A DNA stretch of 64,000 bases from CAVONV01 sp963697355 (GTDB lineage Bacteria > Acidobacteriota > Vicinamibacteria > Marinacidobacterales > DATDRI01): positions 62,001 through 126,000 of the forward strand of contig CAVONV010000006.1 of the NCBI GenBank assembly GCA_963697355.1, written 5' to 3'. A model generated the notes under the pieces. The model saw only the letters and a list, made by a program, of their open reading frames with translations, made no database searches and had not been told where the DNA came from. Position numbers and translations under genes: made by a program. Positions 1 to 9,218 of this stretch are shown piece by piece (within the stretch, counting starts at the first letter, position 1; every line of letters starts with the position of its first letter).

Positions 1-334
1 CTTCACAGTGGTGGGCCGGGACATGTGAAAGCGAGAAATGGTAGGAATGCTTCAGCTCTTCCGACGCTACCCACCTCAAAAACGTCCAACGAAGCGAGAA
101 GAATAATGCATGGTTCCGGAAAAGCAAAGCCTGTCCAACCGATGCGATGAAGCAGGCGGGTTCCTATGGTGGATTGCATCCGCCCGCTACCTGAATTGTG
201 GCGAAGCCCACCGCAACTCGTCCCCATAGGTCTTTGGGATGAACCGGCATAGTGTTGACGTCGGCCCTCGCTACAGCTTTGAAGAGAACCTAACCGGTTA
301 CCGGTCTTTTGCACGGCTTACCCTTTTTGATGCT
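1..334. other. Left edge, no gene recognised
   Basis: No reading frame here resembles a protein I know. One minus-strand frame stays open for about 100 codons, but its composition (many Arg, Ser, Gly and Pro, no motif) looks like translated non-coding DNA. The stretch ends at the palindromic operator of the toxin-antitoxin pair. Confidence 0.4.
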
Positions 335-361
335 ATTATTGCATCATAATGATGCAATAAT
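335..361. promoter_or_regulatory. Perfect palindrome, likely toxin-antitoxin operator
   Basis: The left arm ATTATTGCATCAT (335-347) and right arm ATGATGCAATAAT (349-361) are exact reverse complements around one A. The palindrome ends 24 bases before the GTG start of the ribbon-helix-helix antitoxin. RHH antitoxins normally repress their own operon through such sites, so an autoregulatory operator is the natural reading. Binding itself is inferred. Confidence 0.7.
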
Positions 362-385
362 TGAATCAGGCGATAGAGGCGAAAC

Positions 386-647
386 GTGGCAACCATTACA
401 CTTCAGGAAGCTTCCGCCAGAGGTCGAACGCGAGATACGTAAGCGAGCCAAACAGAAAGGGATCAGCGCGAACAAGGCGGTCATCGGCCTACTCGAAAAG
501 CAGATGGGTTCTCGAGCAAAAGGGGAAAAACAACAAGCATCACGATCTAGACCCACTTGTTCGGTTCCTGGACGAAAAGGCAATCGGAGGAGTTTCGACA
601 AAGCGCTTGTCGAGCAACGAGAGATCGATCCCGAATTGTGGCGTTAG
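386..647 (+). pseudogene. Ribbon-helix-helix antitoxin, frame broken four times
   Basis: The protein can be rebuilt by switching frames. It begins VATITL at GTG 386, continues RKLPPEVEREIRKRAKQKG with a typical RHH helix (ISANKAVIGLLE), then HHDLDPLV, GSWTKRQSEEF and finally FDKALVEQREIDPELWR before the stop. That order is the standard layout of CopG/Arc-type antitoxins paired with PIN toxins. Breaks lie near 404, 525, 571 and 599, and each is cured by dropping one base. The PIN toxin starts 4 bases after the stop, so the two form one operon behind the palindromic operator. As written no full antitoxin can be made. Either the sequence has inserted bases or the module is dead. Confidence 0.7.
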
Positions 648-651
648 AAGC

Positions 652-1049
652 ATGCGTGTTCTGCTCGATACATCGGCCTACTCCGCGTTCATGCGTGGCA
701 ACACCAAGGTTCGTGACATGCTGCAGCTCGCCGATACCATCACCTTCAATCCCGTTGTTCTAGGAGAGCTCCAATCGGGTTTTCGACGTGGACGAAAGAA
801 AAAGGAAAACGAGACGCTCCTCGAGCAATTTCTAGAATCCCCAGAGTCCATTCCGTATCGATAGACGAGGGGACTTCAGAACGTTATGCGGTGATACGCA
901 ACTCACTGTGGAAATCGGGCACTCCCATTCCGACCGGCGACATTTGGATTGCTGCAACGGCCATGCAGCATGGTTTTGTCGTCATCACGACCGATCCCCA
1001 TTACAGGAAAGTCAGCCAGATCCTGGTCGAATTCGTCCCGGCTGAATAG
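652..1049 (+). pseudogene. PIN-domain (VapC-like) toxin, one frame break
   Basis: ATG 652 opens MRVLLDTSAYSAF, with the first PIN aspartate in LLDTSAY, and continues through VVLGELQSGF, which supplies the conserved Glu. The frame then runs into a stop at 862-864. A second frame from about 846 to 1049 supplies the rest: SIDEGTSERYAVI, then PTGDIWIAATAMQHG and VVITTDPHY, holding the remaining acidic residues of the Mg-dependent RNase site. Rejoined, it is about 130 residues, a normal PIN length. The break near 840-846 needs either one lost base or two gained. PIN toxins cleave RNA and are held by the antitoxin encoded just upstream. The catalytic residues are all present once the frame is repaired. 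Confidence 0.7.
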
Positions 1050-1206
1050 CTCGCCATGAAGTCCACAGGTTTCCGCCACCTGTGGTTGACCCTACGGCAT
1101 GAGATTTGCCGCCACCTTGCGAATGGACCTCAACGGTGATCGGAAGGAAGCACGAGCGAGTCTGAGACCGGAAAAAGGTAGTCAAGAGGCCCTTTCGCTG
1201 GCGCGT

Positions 1207-1349
1207 GGTGGTAACATCAACGGGGTCCTGGAGACCAGCCAGGGAGATCTAGAGTGGTCTTTGCACTCGGGATCTTTTTTCTGACACTGGTCCTCTTGAG
1301 CGATATGATCATCATCAGATCGGTAGGGGCTGGCAGTGAAGATTTATGA
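1207..1349 (+). pseudogene. 3' remnant of a TupB-type tungstate permease gene
   Basis: In one frame from 1207 the translation reads GGNINGVLETSQGDL. In another, from 1251, it reads RVVFALGIFFLTLVLLSDMI and stops at 1347-1349. The GGNI motif, then LETS and a final hydrophobic helix, is how TupB permeases end. The reading also fits because the ATPase gene follows with a 14-base overlap. Only about the last 45 codons can be recognised; most transmembrane segments and the TupA binding protein are absent. Immediately upstream (1050-1206) I see no permease-like sequence, so this is a truncated gene with a frame break near 1250. Family assignment is moderate because the fragment is short. Confidence 0.5.
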
Positions 1350-2328
1350 GCTGAGAGATCTCGTGCTCCGGCGTAGTGCGCGGTTCGCTCTTCACATATC
1401 CGAGTTCGCGCTCGAGCGCGGTGAGAAGGTTGCCGTTGTGGGTCCCAATGGTTCGGGGAAGACCACATTTCTACGTCTCCTATCGTTTCTGGACAGGCCG
1501 GACTCCTGTGCGCTCTTTTCGTACTCTGGCCATCCCTATACGGAAAAAGTCGACCGCAACGGAATGGGCGTCCTGAAACAGCAGCCTTATCTCTTTCACG
1601 GGACCGTCGCCCAGAATCTCGCCTATCCTCTCAGGATGCGGCGGATGCCTTCTTCAGACGTGAAACGTCGCGTCGAAACGATGCTCGACACCATGGAGCT
1701 CGAACAGCTCGCCGGGAACCCTGCTCGCGAATTGTCCGGTGGCGAGCAGAAACGTCTCGCCTTGGGACGTGTCCTCATTGCCGATCCGGATTTGCTCCTC
1801 CTCGATGAGCCCATATCGCACCTCGATGTTCGATCTCAGTCCGTCATCGAAGACGTTTTGAAAAAAACGAAGAAGACTATTCTTCTAACGACGCACAGCT
1901 TGCCTTTTGCTCTCCGGATAACCGATCGCGTGCTCCATCTGAGGGAGGGACGGGTCACTTCCAGCCTGCCGGAGAATATCTTCGAGGGGTGTCGCGAGGG
2001 GAATTTCGTCGAAACCGGCAGTGGCCTGAGCATCGAGCTCCCAGCCGATGCCGCTTTGCCGAATCAGGGAGGTGGCCAGCCGGTAACCCTCGTCATCGAT
2101 CCAAAGAAGATTGCTTTGTCCACGGAACCGCTGCCTCCTGATGTTCAAAACCAATTTCGAGGCCGCATCTCGGCGGTACGGGAACAGGGAGATGACGTTT
2201 GGTTGAAGGTGGACTGCGGTGCTCGCGTGACTGCCATCATCACCCGAGCCACTTACGAGGAATTGGGCATCAACCTGCACAAGGAGTTCTTCATTTGGTT
2301 CGGATCCCATGATGTGGAGATCCTGTGA
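1336..2328 (+). CDS. tupC: ABC transporter ATPase, tungstate/molybdate type
   Basis: This 330-residue protein is an import ATPase. It shows Walker A (GPNGSGKTT, near residue 36), the signature LSGGEQKR (near 134), Walker B LLLLDEP and the switch His in TTHS. After about residue 220 comes a TOBE/MOP-like domain (FRGRISAVREQGDDVWLKV), which in this family senses oxyanion and limits uptake. The GTG start at 1336 has AGGGG 7 bases upstream and overlaps the permease stop, so the two would be translationally coupled. Because the permease next to it is only a remnant and no binding protein is visible, the ATPase is an orphan here unless a partner lies elsewhere. Sulfate or molybdate specificity is also possible. 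Confidence 0.75.
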   Translation: MKIYELRDLVLRRSARFALHISEFALERGEKVAVVGPNGSGKTTFLRLLSFLDRPDSCALFSYSGHPYTEKVDRNGMGVLKQQPYLFHGTVAQNLAYPLRMRRMPSSDVKRRVETMLDTMELEQLAGNPARELSGGEQKRLALGRVLIADPDLLLLDEPISHLDVRSQSVIEDVLKKTKKTILLTTHSLPFALRITDRVLHLREGRVTSSLPENIFEGCREGNFVETGSGLSIELPADAALPNQGGGQPVTLVIDPKKIALSTEPLPPDVQNQFRGRISAVREQGDDVWLKVDCGARVTAIITRATYEELGINLHKEFFIWFGSHDVEIL

Positions 2329-2347
2329 GCAGGACAAGGAAGGAAAA

Positions 2348-2677
2348 ATGAAACCCAAGATTTGGTCGTACAAGCGTTTCGAAATCAAAGAAGGATTGAA
2401 ACCGGAAAGTCCCCATTTCCAGTACTTCTACAGCGTCTCCGAGGGGAGCGAAAAGAAGTGCAAGTACTGTATCTGGATAGAAGATGATGCGTTGGTCACC
2501 CATGATCCCTCTCGAGATTTCGACGCGATCGCGTCAGGATACGCCGAACAATGGAGACAATGGGTGAGGGAGAAGATCGACGGGAGTGATTTCAGGAACC
2601 TCGTGTTGAAGCACGGTGTGGAAGGACGAACTGAAATCGATCTCGAAGCAATGGATGAGAAGCTGACTATGGACTAG
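2348..2677 (+). CDS. Small soluble protein of unknown function
   Basis: I do not recognise this 109-residue protein. I start it at ATG 2348 because AGGAAGG sits just upstream; a longer frame from 2309 has no ribosome site and overlaps the ATPase end. It is acidic, has no signal peptide or membrane helix, and contains one close cysteine pair (KKCKYCIWIEDD) and a tryptophan-rich middle (EQWRQWVREKI). It follows the ATPase by 19 bases on the same strand, so co-transcription is likely. A role in metal or oxyanion handling is conceivable only from position. Confidence 0.55.
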   Translation: MKPKIWSYKRFEIKEGLKPESPHFQYFYSVSEGSEKKCKYCIWIEDDALVTHDPSRDFDAIASGYAEQWRQWVREKIDGSDFRNLVLKHGVEGRTEIDLEAMDEKLTMD

Positions 2678-3027
2678 CTATGCTTCAAATTATCAGAGAG
2701 AGGGTGAACATTCGGTCAGGAGCGAGATCGCCCCGAGACCTTCCTTTTGCGAAGGATATTGCTTCCCGAGTTATCGGATAACAGGAGACTCGGTTAGGAA
2801 TGTGATGACTCGCAGTTGTTCTTTGCCGCGGTCACCAACGAGAGCGTCCAGTTCAGATGCAGAAGGTCGCTAACCGCAGCCGCTCTGGGAGATCGCGCCA
2901 CAAAGCGAGGCATCCTCAGCCCGTCGCGCAAGAAGATGGGCGTCGGGGTGGCACTTCGACGGCCGAGCTAGTGATGCTCCTTCCGTGTGATCGTCCGCTT
3001 TCAAGGAATCCTTGCGACCCAGCAAGC
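2678..3027. other. Convergent intergenic region, nothing recognised
   Basis: This 350-base gap separates the small plus-strand gene from the 3' end of the minus-strand CoA ligase. I found no motif-bearing frame and no convincing strong terminator. A plus-strand open frame starting at 2857 runs into the ligase gene and is its shadow. Confidence 0.5.
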
Positions 3028-4614
3028 TCATGGAATCTCGCGCAGCTTGAAGCGCCGAATCTTGCCGGTCGCAGTCTTTGGAAGGTCTTCGACGAAAACG
3101 ATACTTCGTGGATATTTATAGGGCGCGAGCTGTCTCTTGACGTGGTCTTTGAGCTCTTTGATCAGAAGATCGGAAGCATCCTTGGCATCTCTCAACACGA
3201 CAAAAGCCCTGGGCTTAGTGAACCCTTGCCCATCGGCGTAGCCGGTCACCGCTACCTCCAACACCTTCTCGTGCCCGAGCAACGCCGACTCGACCTCGAA
3301 CGGCGACACCCATTGGCCGCCCACCTTCATCATATCGTCGGAGCGGCCGCAGTAGCGGTAATAACCGGCTTCGTCCCGCACGTATTTATCGCCTGTGCGC
3401 GTCCAGTGGCCATGAAACGTGCCGAGGCTCTTCTCGCGTCGGTTCCAGTAGGCCGTGGCGGCTGAGCCCCCCATCACGAGGAGCTCCCCTATTTCACCGG
3501 ACGGGGCGTCCCGCCCGTCATCTTCGATGATGCGCAACTCGTAGCCTGGCACCGCCTTGCCACTCGTGCCATACCGGTAGTCTTCCGGGCGGTTGGAAAG
3601 AAAGATGTGGAGCATCTCGGTGCTTCCCAGCCCGTCCAAGATAGGAGCACCGAAACGTTCTTCCCATCGTTTACCGATCTCTTCGGGCAGGGCCTCGCCC
3701 GCCGAAACACACCGGCGCAACCGTCGTGAGGCGGTTTGGCGGTTGTTCTTCGGGTCTTCGAGGATGGCCCCATAGAGCGTTGGCACCCCGAAGAAGATCG
3801 TCGGCTGGTGCTCGCGCAAGGTGTGCATCACCGACCCCGGAGTGGGTTTCCCAGCGAGCGCGATCGCGCAGGCACCGACGTAGGAGGGGAACGTCAAGGA
3901 GTTGCCGAGACCGTAGGCAAAGAACATCTTGGCTGCCGAGAACACCACATCGTCCGGCTCGACGCCGAGGACGGACACACCGTAGGTCGCCGCGGTGTAA
4001 ACCAAATCCCTGTGTGGATGTATCGCACCTTTTGGCCGTCCCGTGGTGCCCGACGTGTACAGCCAAAACGCCACGTCATCCGATGTGGTGGGGGCGGGAT
4101 CCAGCTCCGCAGAAGCTTTGGCCATCAGCTCTTCCAAACTAGAGCGACCTTTGACCTTTGCACCGGAGACGATGACGTGTCGTAGAAACGGCTGATTCTC
4201 GAGTATCGGTGCGAACTTCTCGTAGAGCGCTGCGCTCACGACGAGAACGCGCGCACGACTGTCGCGCAGCACGTAGTCGAAATCCTGAGATGTGAGCAGC
4301 GTGTTGACGGGAATAGCGACCGCCCCCATCTTGATCGCGCCCCAGTAGACAGCGGGGAAATCCACCGTATCCAGAAGACACAGCATGACGCGCGTCTCCA
4401 TCTCGACCCCGAGCTCGCGCAGAGCATTGCCTGCCCGGTTCACGCGCTCCGCAAGATCGGCGTAGGTGTAAGTGCCGTTTTGATCGACGAGTGCCTTGCG
4501 CGCTTCTCCGCCCCGCCGCAGATGACGGTCGATGAACTCGACGGCGGCGTTGTACTCCCGCGGGATATCAATGGAGGGTGGAGTTTCGTTGAAACTTACT
4601 CTTGCGCAGTCCAT
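3028..4614 (-). CDS. Benzoate-CoA ligase family, AMP-forming acyl-CoA synthetase
   Basis: A 528-residue enzyme of the ANL superfamily that would adenylate a carboxylic acid and transfer it to CoA. Visible signatures are the P-loop YTSGTTGRPKG (about residue 188), GLGSTEMLHIF (the aromatic/ATP motif), TGDKYVRDEAGYYRYCGR (hinge and ribose binding) and the C-terminal catalytic lysine in PKTATGKIRRFKL. The GLGSTEMLHIFLSN block and the overall length are those of benzoate/4-hydroxybenzoate-CoA ligases. Start: a TTG at 4617 precedes ATG 4614, and GGAGGA at 4622-4627 is 7 bases from the ATG, so I choose the ATG. It stands alone, divergent from the propeller gene. No ring-cleavage genes are nearby, so the true substrate is open; an aromatic or short branched acid is likely. 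Confidence 0.8.
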   Translation of the reverse strand: MDCARVSFNETPPSIDIPREYNAAVEFIDRHLRRGGEARKALVDQNGTYTYADLAERVNRAGNALRELGVEMETRVMLCLLDTVDFPAVYWGAIKMGAVAIPVNTLLTSQDFDYVLRDSRARVLVVSAALYEKFAPILENQPFLRHVIVSGAKVKGRSSLEELMAKASAELDPAPTTSDDVAFWLYTSGTTGRPKGAIHPHRDLVYTAATYGVSVLGVEPDDVVFSAAKMFFAYGLGNSLTFPSYVGACAIALAGKPTPGSVMHTLREHQPTIFFGVPTLYGAILEDPKNNRQTASRRLRRCVSAGEALPEEIGKRWEERFGAPILDGLGSTEMLHIFLSNRPEDYRYGTSGKAVPGYELRIIEDDGRDAPSGEIGELLVMGGSAATAYWNRREKSLGTFHGHWTRTGDKYVRDEAGYYRYCGRSDDMMKVGGQWVSPFEVESALLGHEKVLEVAVTGYADGQGFTKPRAFVVLRDAKDASDLLIKELKDHVKRQLAPYKYPRSIVFVEDLPKTATGKIRRFKLREIP

Positions 4615-4932
4615 CAACGAGTCCTCCGGATGTCGTTAGAGGGCGCTCTTTTTTAGATGATATCTCCGATGCTGTGGGGTTCATGCTCTCAGCAATCGGC
4701 ATATCTTAGCATGCAACGGAACCGAGGATGAACGAGCCAATGGATGTTTGCTGACCACTCCAGCGAGTCGTCCCCGGTTCCGGAATTCTAGACCCGGATC
4801 CCTCCCGAATGGAACGTCCGAGCGTTCCGCTTTTAGATGATCTGTTGATACGATGACACGGAAACAGGTTTGCCTGAAGCCGGTACGGGCTTTTGGTGCG
4901 ATCTTCTCACGCCTGAATCCAGGAGATTGGCC
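4615..4932. other. Divergent promoter region
   Basis: About 320 bases separate the minus-strand CoA ligase from the plus-strand propeller gene and must hold both promoters. Apart from the two ribosome sites (GGAGGA near 4622 on the minus strand, AGGAG at 4921 on the plus strand) I see no clear operator or conserved box. Confidence 0.4.
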
Positions 4933-7900
4933 ATGATGTTCACAAGAAAAACGATAGCGGTCGTAGGTGCTGGATGGATGGGGCTCTGCATGGGATCGGT
5001 CTTTGTGCCGTCAATGGTTCGGGCCGATGAAAGCGGTGCATTGAAACCGTCTCACCTTACTCATCTCGAGTGGCGCAACATCGGTCCCGCTTTCATCAGC
5101 GGTCGTGTCGCCGACATCGAGGCGGTCGAGAGCGATCCCGATATCGTTTACGTGGCGTCATCCGTTGGTGGGCTGTGGAAATCCACCGATCGGGGCTCCA
5201 CCTTGAAGCCTATATTCGAGAACGGTGGCACGGCTTCTCTTGGCTCGGTGGCCATCGCGCCGTCGAACCCGAACCTGTTGTGGTTGGGATCGGGAGAGAC
5301 TTGGAACTGGCGGAGCGTTTCGTGGGGCGACGGTGTCTACAAGTCGGAAGACGGAGGCAAGACTTGGGCGCACAAGGGGTTGGCGGAGACCCGTCACGTC
5401 GGTCAGATCCTCATTCACCCGGGTAGCGTCGACACGGTGTACGTATCCGGAGGAGGGGCACTCTGGGGCTCGAACGAAGAGAGGGGAGTGTTCAAGACCA
5501 CGGATGGAGGTGAGACCTGGAAGAAAGTGTTGTACGTGAGCCCGCATACGGGCGTCGTGGACTTGGCGATGGATCCTCGCAATCCGGAATGGCTGTATGC
5601 GGCGGCGTTTCAACGGGAGCGACGGGTGTGGAGCTTTCTCGGTGGAGGGCCGGAGAGTGGAATCTACCGCAGCACGAACGGCGGTGAGACCTGGATGCGG
5701 CTGACGAACGGATTGCCGAAGGGCGACATGGGGAAGATCGGTCTATCGGTGTGCCGCAGTCGGCCCGACCGTGTGTATGCAGCGGTGACGGCGACGGAGC
5801 ACGAAAGAGGCCTCTACCGTTCAGACGACCGGGGCGCGAGTTGGGAGCGGGTCAGTGACAACTCGGCTAGCAAGGTCCGCTGCGATCCCAACGATGCCGA
5901 CCGCGTCTATCTTCTGAGCGACGGCGACAGCGTTTCCGAGGACGGCGGCAAGACTTTCACTCGGCCCTACAAGGACGGAACCGTCCACGTCGACCAGCAG
6001 GCGATGTGGATCAACCCGGCGGATTCAAAGCACATCTATATCGGAAATGATGGCGGCTTTTATATGACCGACAACGGGGGCGAAACCTGGGAGTTTGCAG
6101 AGAACCTGCCCGTGTCAACCTTTTACACGGTGGCCGTCGATCGGCAGGAGCCTTTCTATTATGTCTACGGGGGAACGCAGGACAACGGTTCCATGGGCGG
6201 CCCCAGCGGCACTCGGTATACGGACGGCATTGCTAACGAGGACTGGTACCAAACCTCCGGTGGCGACGGTTTTTTCGTGCAGATCGATCCCGAGGATCCC
6301 ACGATCGTCTATAGCGAGTCCCAGTACGGTCGCTTGGTCCGTTTCGATACCGTAACGGGCGAGGCAAAGCGCATTCAACCGGCCCAGCCGGAGGACGGCA
6401 AGTATCGCTGGAACTGGTCTTCGCCGATACACATCTCCCGCTACGACCACGAGACGCTCTACTTCGCCGCCAACGTCGTGTTCAAGAGCCCCGATCGGGG
6501 CGATACGTGGGAGGTCATTAGTCCCGATCTCACCCGACAGATCAGCCATTTCGACTTGCCGATGCAGGGCAAGGTGCAGCCGTTGGACGCGTTCATGTTG
6601 CACCGGGCGACCTCGGACTACGGTAACATCACGACCTTTTCGGAATCGCTCCTGCGGCAGGGCTTGCTGGCGGTGGGCACCGACGACGGGATGATTCATG
6701 TGACGCGTGACGATGGCGGTAGTTGGCTCGCCACGGAAATGCCTTCGACCGTGCCGGAGAAGACCTTCGTGAGCCGTGTCGTGTGGTCTCATCACTCAGA
6801 GGGGACGATGTATGCGACCTTCGAGGGTCACAAAGACCAAAACTTCTTGCCCTATGTGTACAAGAGCACGGACTTTGGTGCGACGTGGAGCGACATCACG
6901 GGCGACTTGCCGCAGTTCGGCCCGGTGCTCGTTTTGGTTGAGCATCCCCGCAATCCGAATCTGCTGTTCGTAGGCACCGAGTTCTTCCGCCTTCGTGTCC
7001 ATTAACGGGGGCAGACAATGGGTTCCCTTGAAACAGGGCCTGCCGACCGTGCCCGTACATGACATGGTGATCCAGCCCACTGAGAACGATCTCGTGATCG
7101 GTACCCACGGCCGAGGTTTTTTCATACTTGACGACATCACCATTTTGGAAGAGCTCACAGAAGAGCTCATGGCGTCAGATTTGTACTTGGCCTCTGTCCA
7201 ACCTGCTTACCAGTTGCACAAGTTCAACAGGGGCCGGGGCAGTATGGGCCACACCCGTTACACGGCTCCGAATCCTCCCGAGGGGGCGATCCTCGCCTAT
7301 TACGTGAATCCTGCGATGATAGAGGCCGACGGGGAAGACTCCGAAAGTGAAGCGCCCAAGATCGAAGTGGATATTCTCGACGGCAACGGTGAGGTCGTGC
7401 GCCGTCTCAATCCATCCCAAGGTGCAGAGGGGGCCGGTATCCAGCGGTTGGTTTGGGACCTGAGGCATCCTCTGGCATACGAGCCCGACGAAGATGAGCC
7501 CCGCCGCCGGTTGAGAGGCCCCTTCGTTTTGCCGGGAACCTACCGAGTCCGCGTGAGGATCGGCGAAGACGAGCAAGTTAAGAGCTTAGAGGTGAAGGGC
7601 GATCCGGCCATCGACATGAAGTCCGAGGATCGCCTGGTGCTGCACGACACGCTGCAATCTCTCAACCAAATGTTGGCGACCTCGAGGGCGATACTCTCGA
7701 CCACACGTGACGTTGAGAGTCGACTGCAAGCGATCCGGCAGGCGATCGAGACTCATGGAGAGGTTTCGGAATCGATCCACGGTGCGGTCGACGAGCTTGC
7801 TGAAGACGTTGATGCGATCCTCATCACCATGGAGGGCGAGGAGACTGGCGGTGGCGCGACCCTTCCTGGAGCGCCGCCTCTGGCAGCTCGGGTTCGGCAA

Positions 7901-8092
7901 CTCTATGTCGCCATCGAAGCCGCCACCTCTCTACCTACGACCGAGCAGCGCCAGCTGACGCGACTCAGCCACGAGCAGCTGATGGAGCAGATCGCCATTG
8001 TCAATCGATTGGCAGGAAGCAAGCTACCAGCTCTTGAACGGCAGCTAGACGAGGCGGGTGTGCAATGGACACCTGGGCGTCCGATCCAATAA
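4933..8092 (+). CDS. Exported Asp-box (VPS10/sortilin-like) beta-propeller protein, one frame break
   Basis: Rejoined, this is a protein of about 1,050 residues. ATG 4933 has AGGAG 7 bases upstream; an earlier in-frame start has no ribosome site. The N-terminus is a signal peptide (MMFTRKTIAVVGAG, hydrophobic run, cleavage after VRA). The body carries about eleven Asp-box repeats of the SxDxGxTW type, for instance SEDGGKTW, TTDGGETW, STNGGETW, SDDRGASW, SPDRGDTW and STDFGATW, the hallmark of sialidase/VPS10-type propellers. After about residue 780 comes a different C-terminal region with a helical segment (TLQSLNQMLATSRAIL). One extra base near 6990 splits the gene: the first frame stops at 7005 and the second resumes from VSINGGRQW at 6995. 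Such proteins are common in Acidobacteria and are often called glycosyl hydrolases, but no catalytic residues are established. A periplasmic or surface binding role is likely. Confidence 0.75.
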
Positions 8093-8103
8093 AGAACAAA
8101 ACG

Positions 8104-8265
8104 ATGAAGCGTAGAGCGGTGTTGATGTGGGTAGGCGGATTATTCGTTGTTTCCATCGTCGGGATCTGGGTCTTAGAGGGTGGCGAACGAGGCGAAGATT
8201 CATGGCCGGTCTTGACTGGCCCTTACTTGGGCCAGACGCCTCCGGGCATGACACCTGAGGTCTAG
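8104..8265 (+). pseudogene. Truncated start of a PD40-type exported propeller gene
   Basis: Only 53 residues remain: a Lys/Arg start (MKRRAVLMW), a hydrophobic segment (VGGLFVVSIVGIWVL) and then WPVLTGPYLGQTPPGMTPEV followed by a TAG stop. The GPYLGQ-PPGMTPE block is, from memory, the opening of exported TolB-like/PD40 propeller proteins, which then continue for several hundred residues. Here it ends at once and overlaps the stop of the convergent HD gene by 4 bases. I read it as a gene cut off at its 5' end fragment, sitting 11 bases after the propeller gene. It could still be expressed as a small membrane peptide. Confidence 0.5.
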
Positions 8266-9104
8266 CTTTGTAACCGCGGCCTGCAGAATCGGATCTCCTG
8301 ACTCTTCCCACAAGCCTCGCAGATATGCTTCAAATGGATCTCGCTGCACTTCATCCCGGGTACTTCCCAAATGCGGCGTCTGAGCTTTCCACCGCACGGA
8401 CAGGCAGCAGGGGAGACGACATCGAGTGTCAGACCGTTGAAGTCCACTTCTTCTAATCGGAAATCGTAGAGACCGTCGTCCCGCAACGTGCGGATCAAGT
8501 CCGTTACGAAGTGAATCGTCTCCGAAGCGCGTTGGCGAGCCAGTTGCCGACCCGACTCGGTCAGCAGACACTTTGGGGCATGGCGGGCGTAAGTCAGCTC
8601 GACGGTCAAACGATGGAGCGTTTCCGGAGAAACAGCCCCGCCGCGAAGACCAACCTTGGCGAAGTAGTTGGACACACCGAGCGGTCCCAGCTTGTCCAGA
8701 TTGTCGGCATCGAACAGCACCCTGGCGAGTGGGGAGGGCTCCGGATCATCGCGATAAAGTTGGAGGACCGCCTCGGCCACCTGTTCGATCACACCGGTTT
8801 CGATGCCATGCTCAGCGCCCAATTGATGAAGACACTCTACGGAGCTTTCCTCCTCGGGACGTTCGTCAGTGTGGTATCGACCGCCAGCGAATTTCCCGGC
8901 GTCATGGAACCACCCGGCTAACCGACAGAGGAAGGGATCGACTCCTTCGTTGTTTCCGAGTCGCTCGGCCAGCCTGGATACGCGCTCGAGATGCTCCCAG
9001 AGGCTATCGGTTTCTTTGTCGCTTCGTCCGTATAGTGCTTCGTCTCTGCGCACCCGTTCTCGAAGAGCGGTCGCAATCGGGCCTAAATCCTTTGAAGTCA
9101 CCAT
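8262..9104 (-). CDS. HD-domain phosphohydrolase with C-terminal zinc ribbon
   Basis: A 280-residue soluble protein. The HD fold is seen in LWEHLERVSRLAERLG, the metal pair in GWFHDAGKF (residues about 66-72) and a later Asp in RVLFDADNLDKLGPLG, which together form a metal-dependent phosphohydrolase site. The last 50 residues add a four-cysteine ribbon (CPCGGKLRRR and CEACGKSQEIRFC), which is not part of a plain HD protein and suggests nucleic-acid or protein binding. ATG 9104 is preferred to the TTG two codons before. It lies 114 bases downstream of the multiheme cytochrome on the same strand and could be transcribed with it. Substrate (nucleotide, dinucleotide or other phosphoester) cannot be told from sequence. 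Confidence 0.7.
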   Translation of the reverse strand: MVTSKDLGPIATALRERVRRDEALYGRSDKETDSLWEHLERVSRLAERLGNNEGVDPFLCRLAGWFHDAGKFAGGRYHTDERPEEESSVECLHQLGAEHGIETGVIEQVAEAVLQLYRDDPEPSPLARVLFDADNLDKLGPLGVSNYFAKVGLRGGAVSPETLHRLTVELTYARHAPKCLLTESGRQLARQRASETIHFVTDLIRTLRDDGLYDFRLEEVDFNGLTLDVVSPAACPCGGKLRRRIWEVPGMKCSEIHLKHICEACGKSQEIRFCRPRLQS

Positions 9105-9218
9105 GATCAATTCTCGTGAATGTCCAGTATATCCCTCACAGCACCACGAGATCCGTCCGCACTTCGCTCGAGCCTCGCTTGTCTTCGTCGCACCATCGTT
9201 TGCCTTTCCTCACGCCGT

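Noticed and set aside
2857..3465. 202-codon plus-strand frame
   Set aside because: Antisense to the CoA ligase for most of its length, protein composition unlike real proteins.
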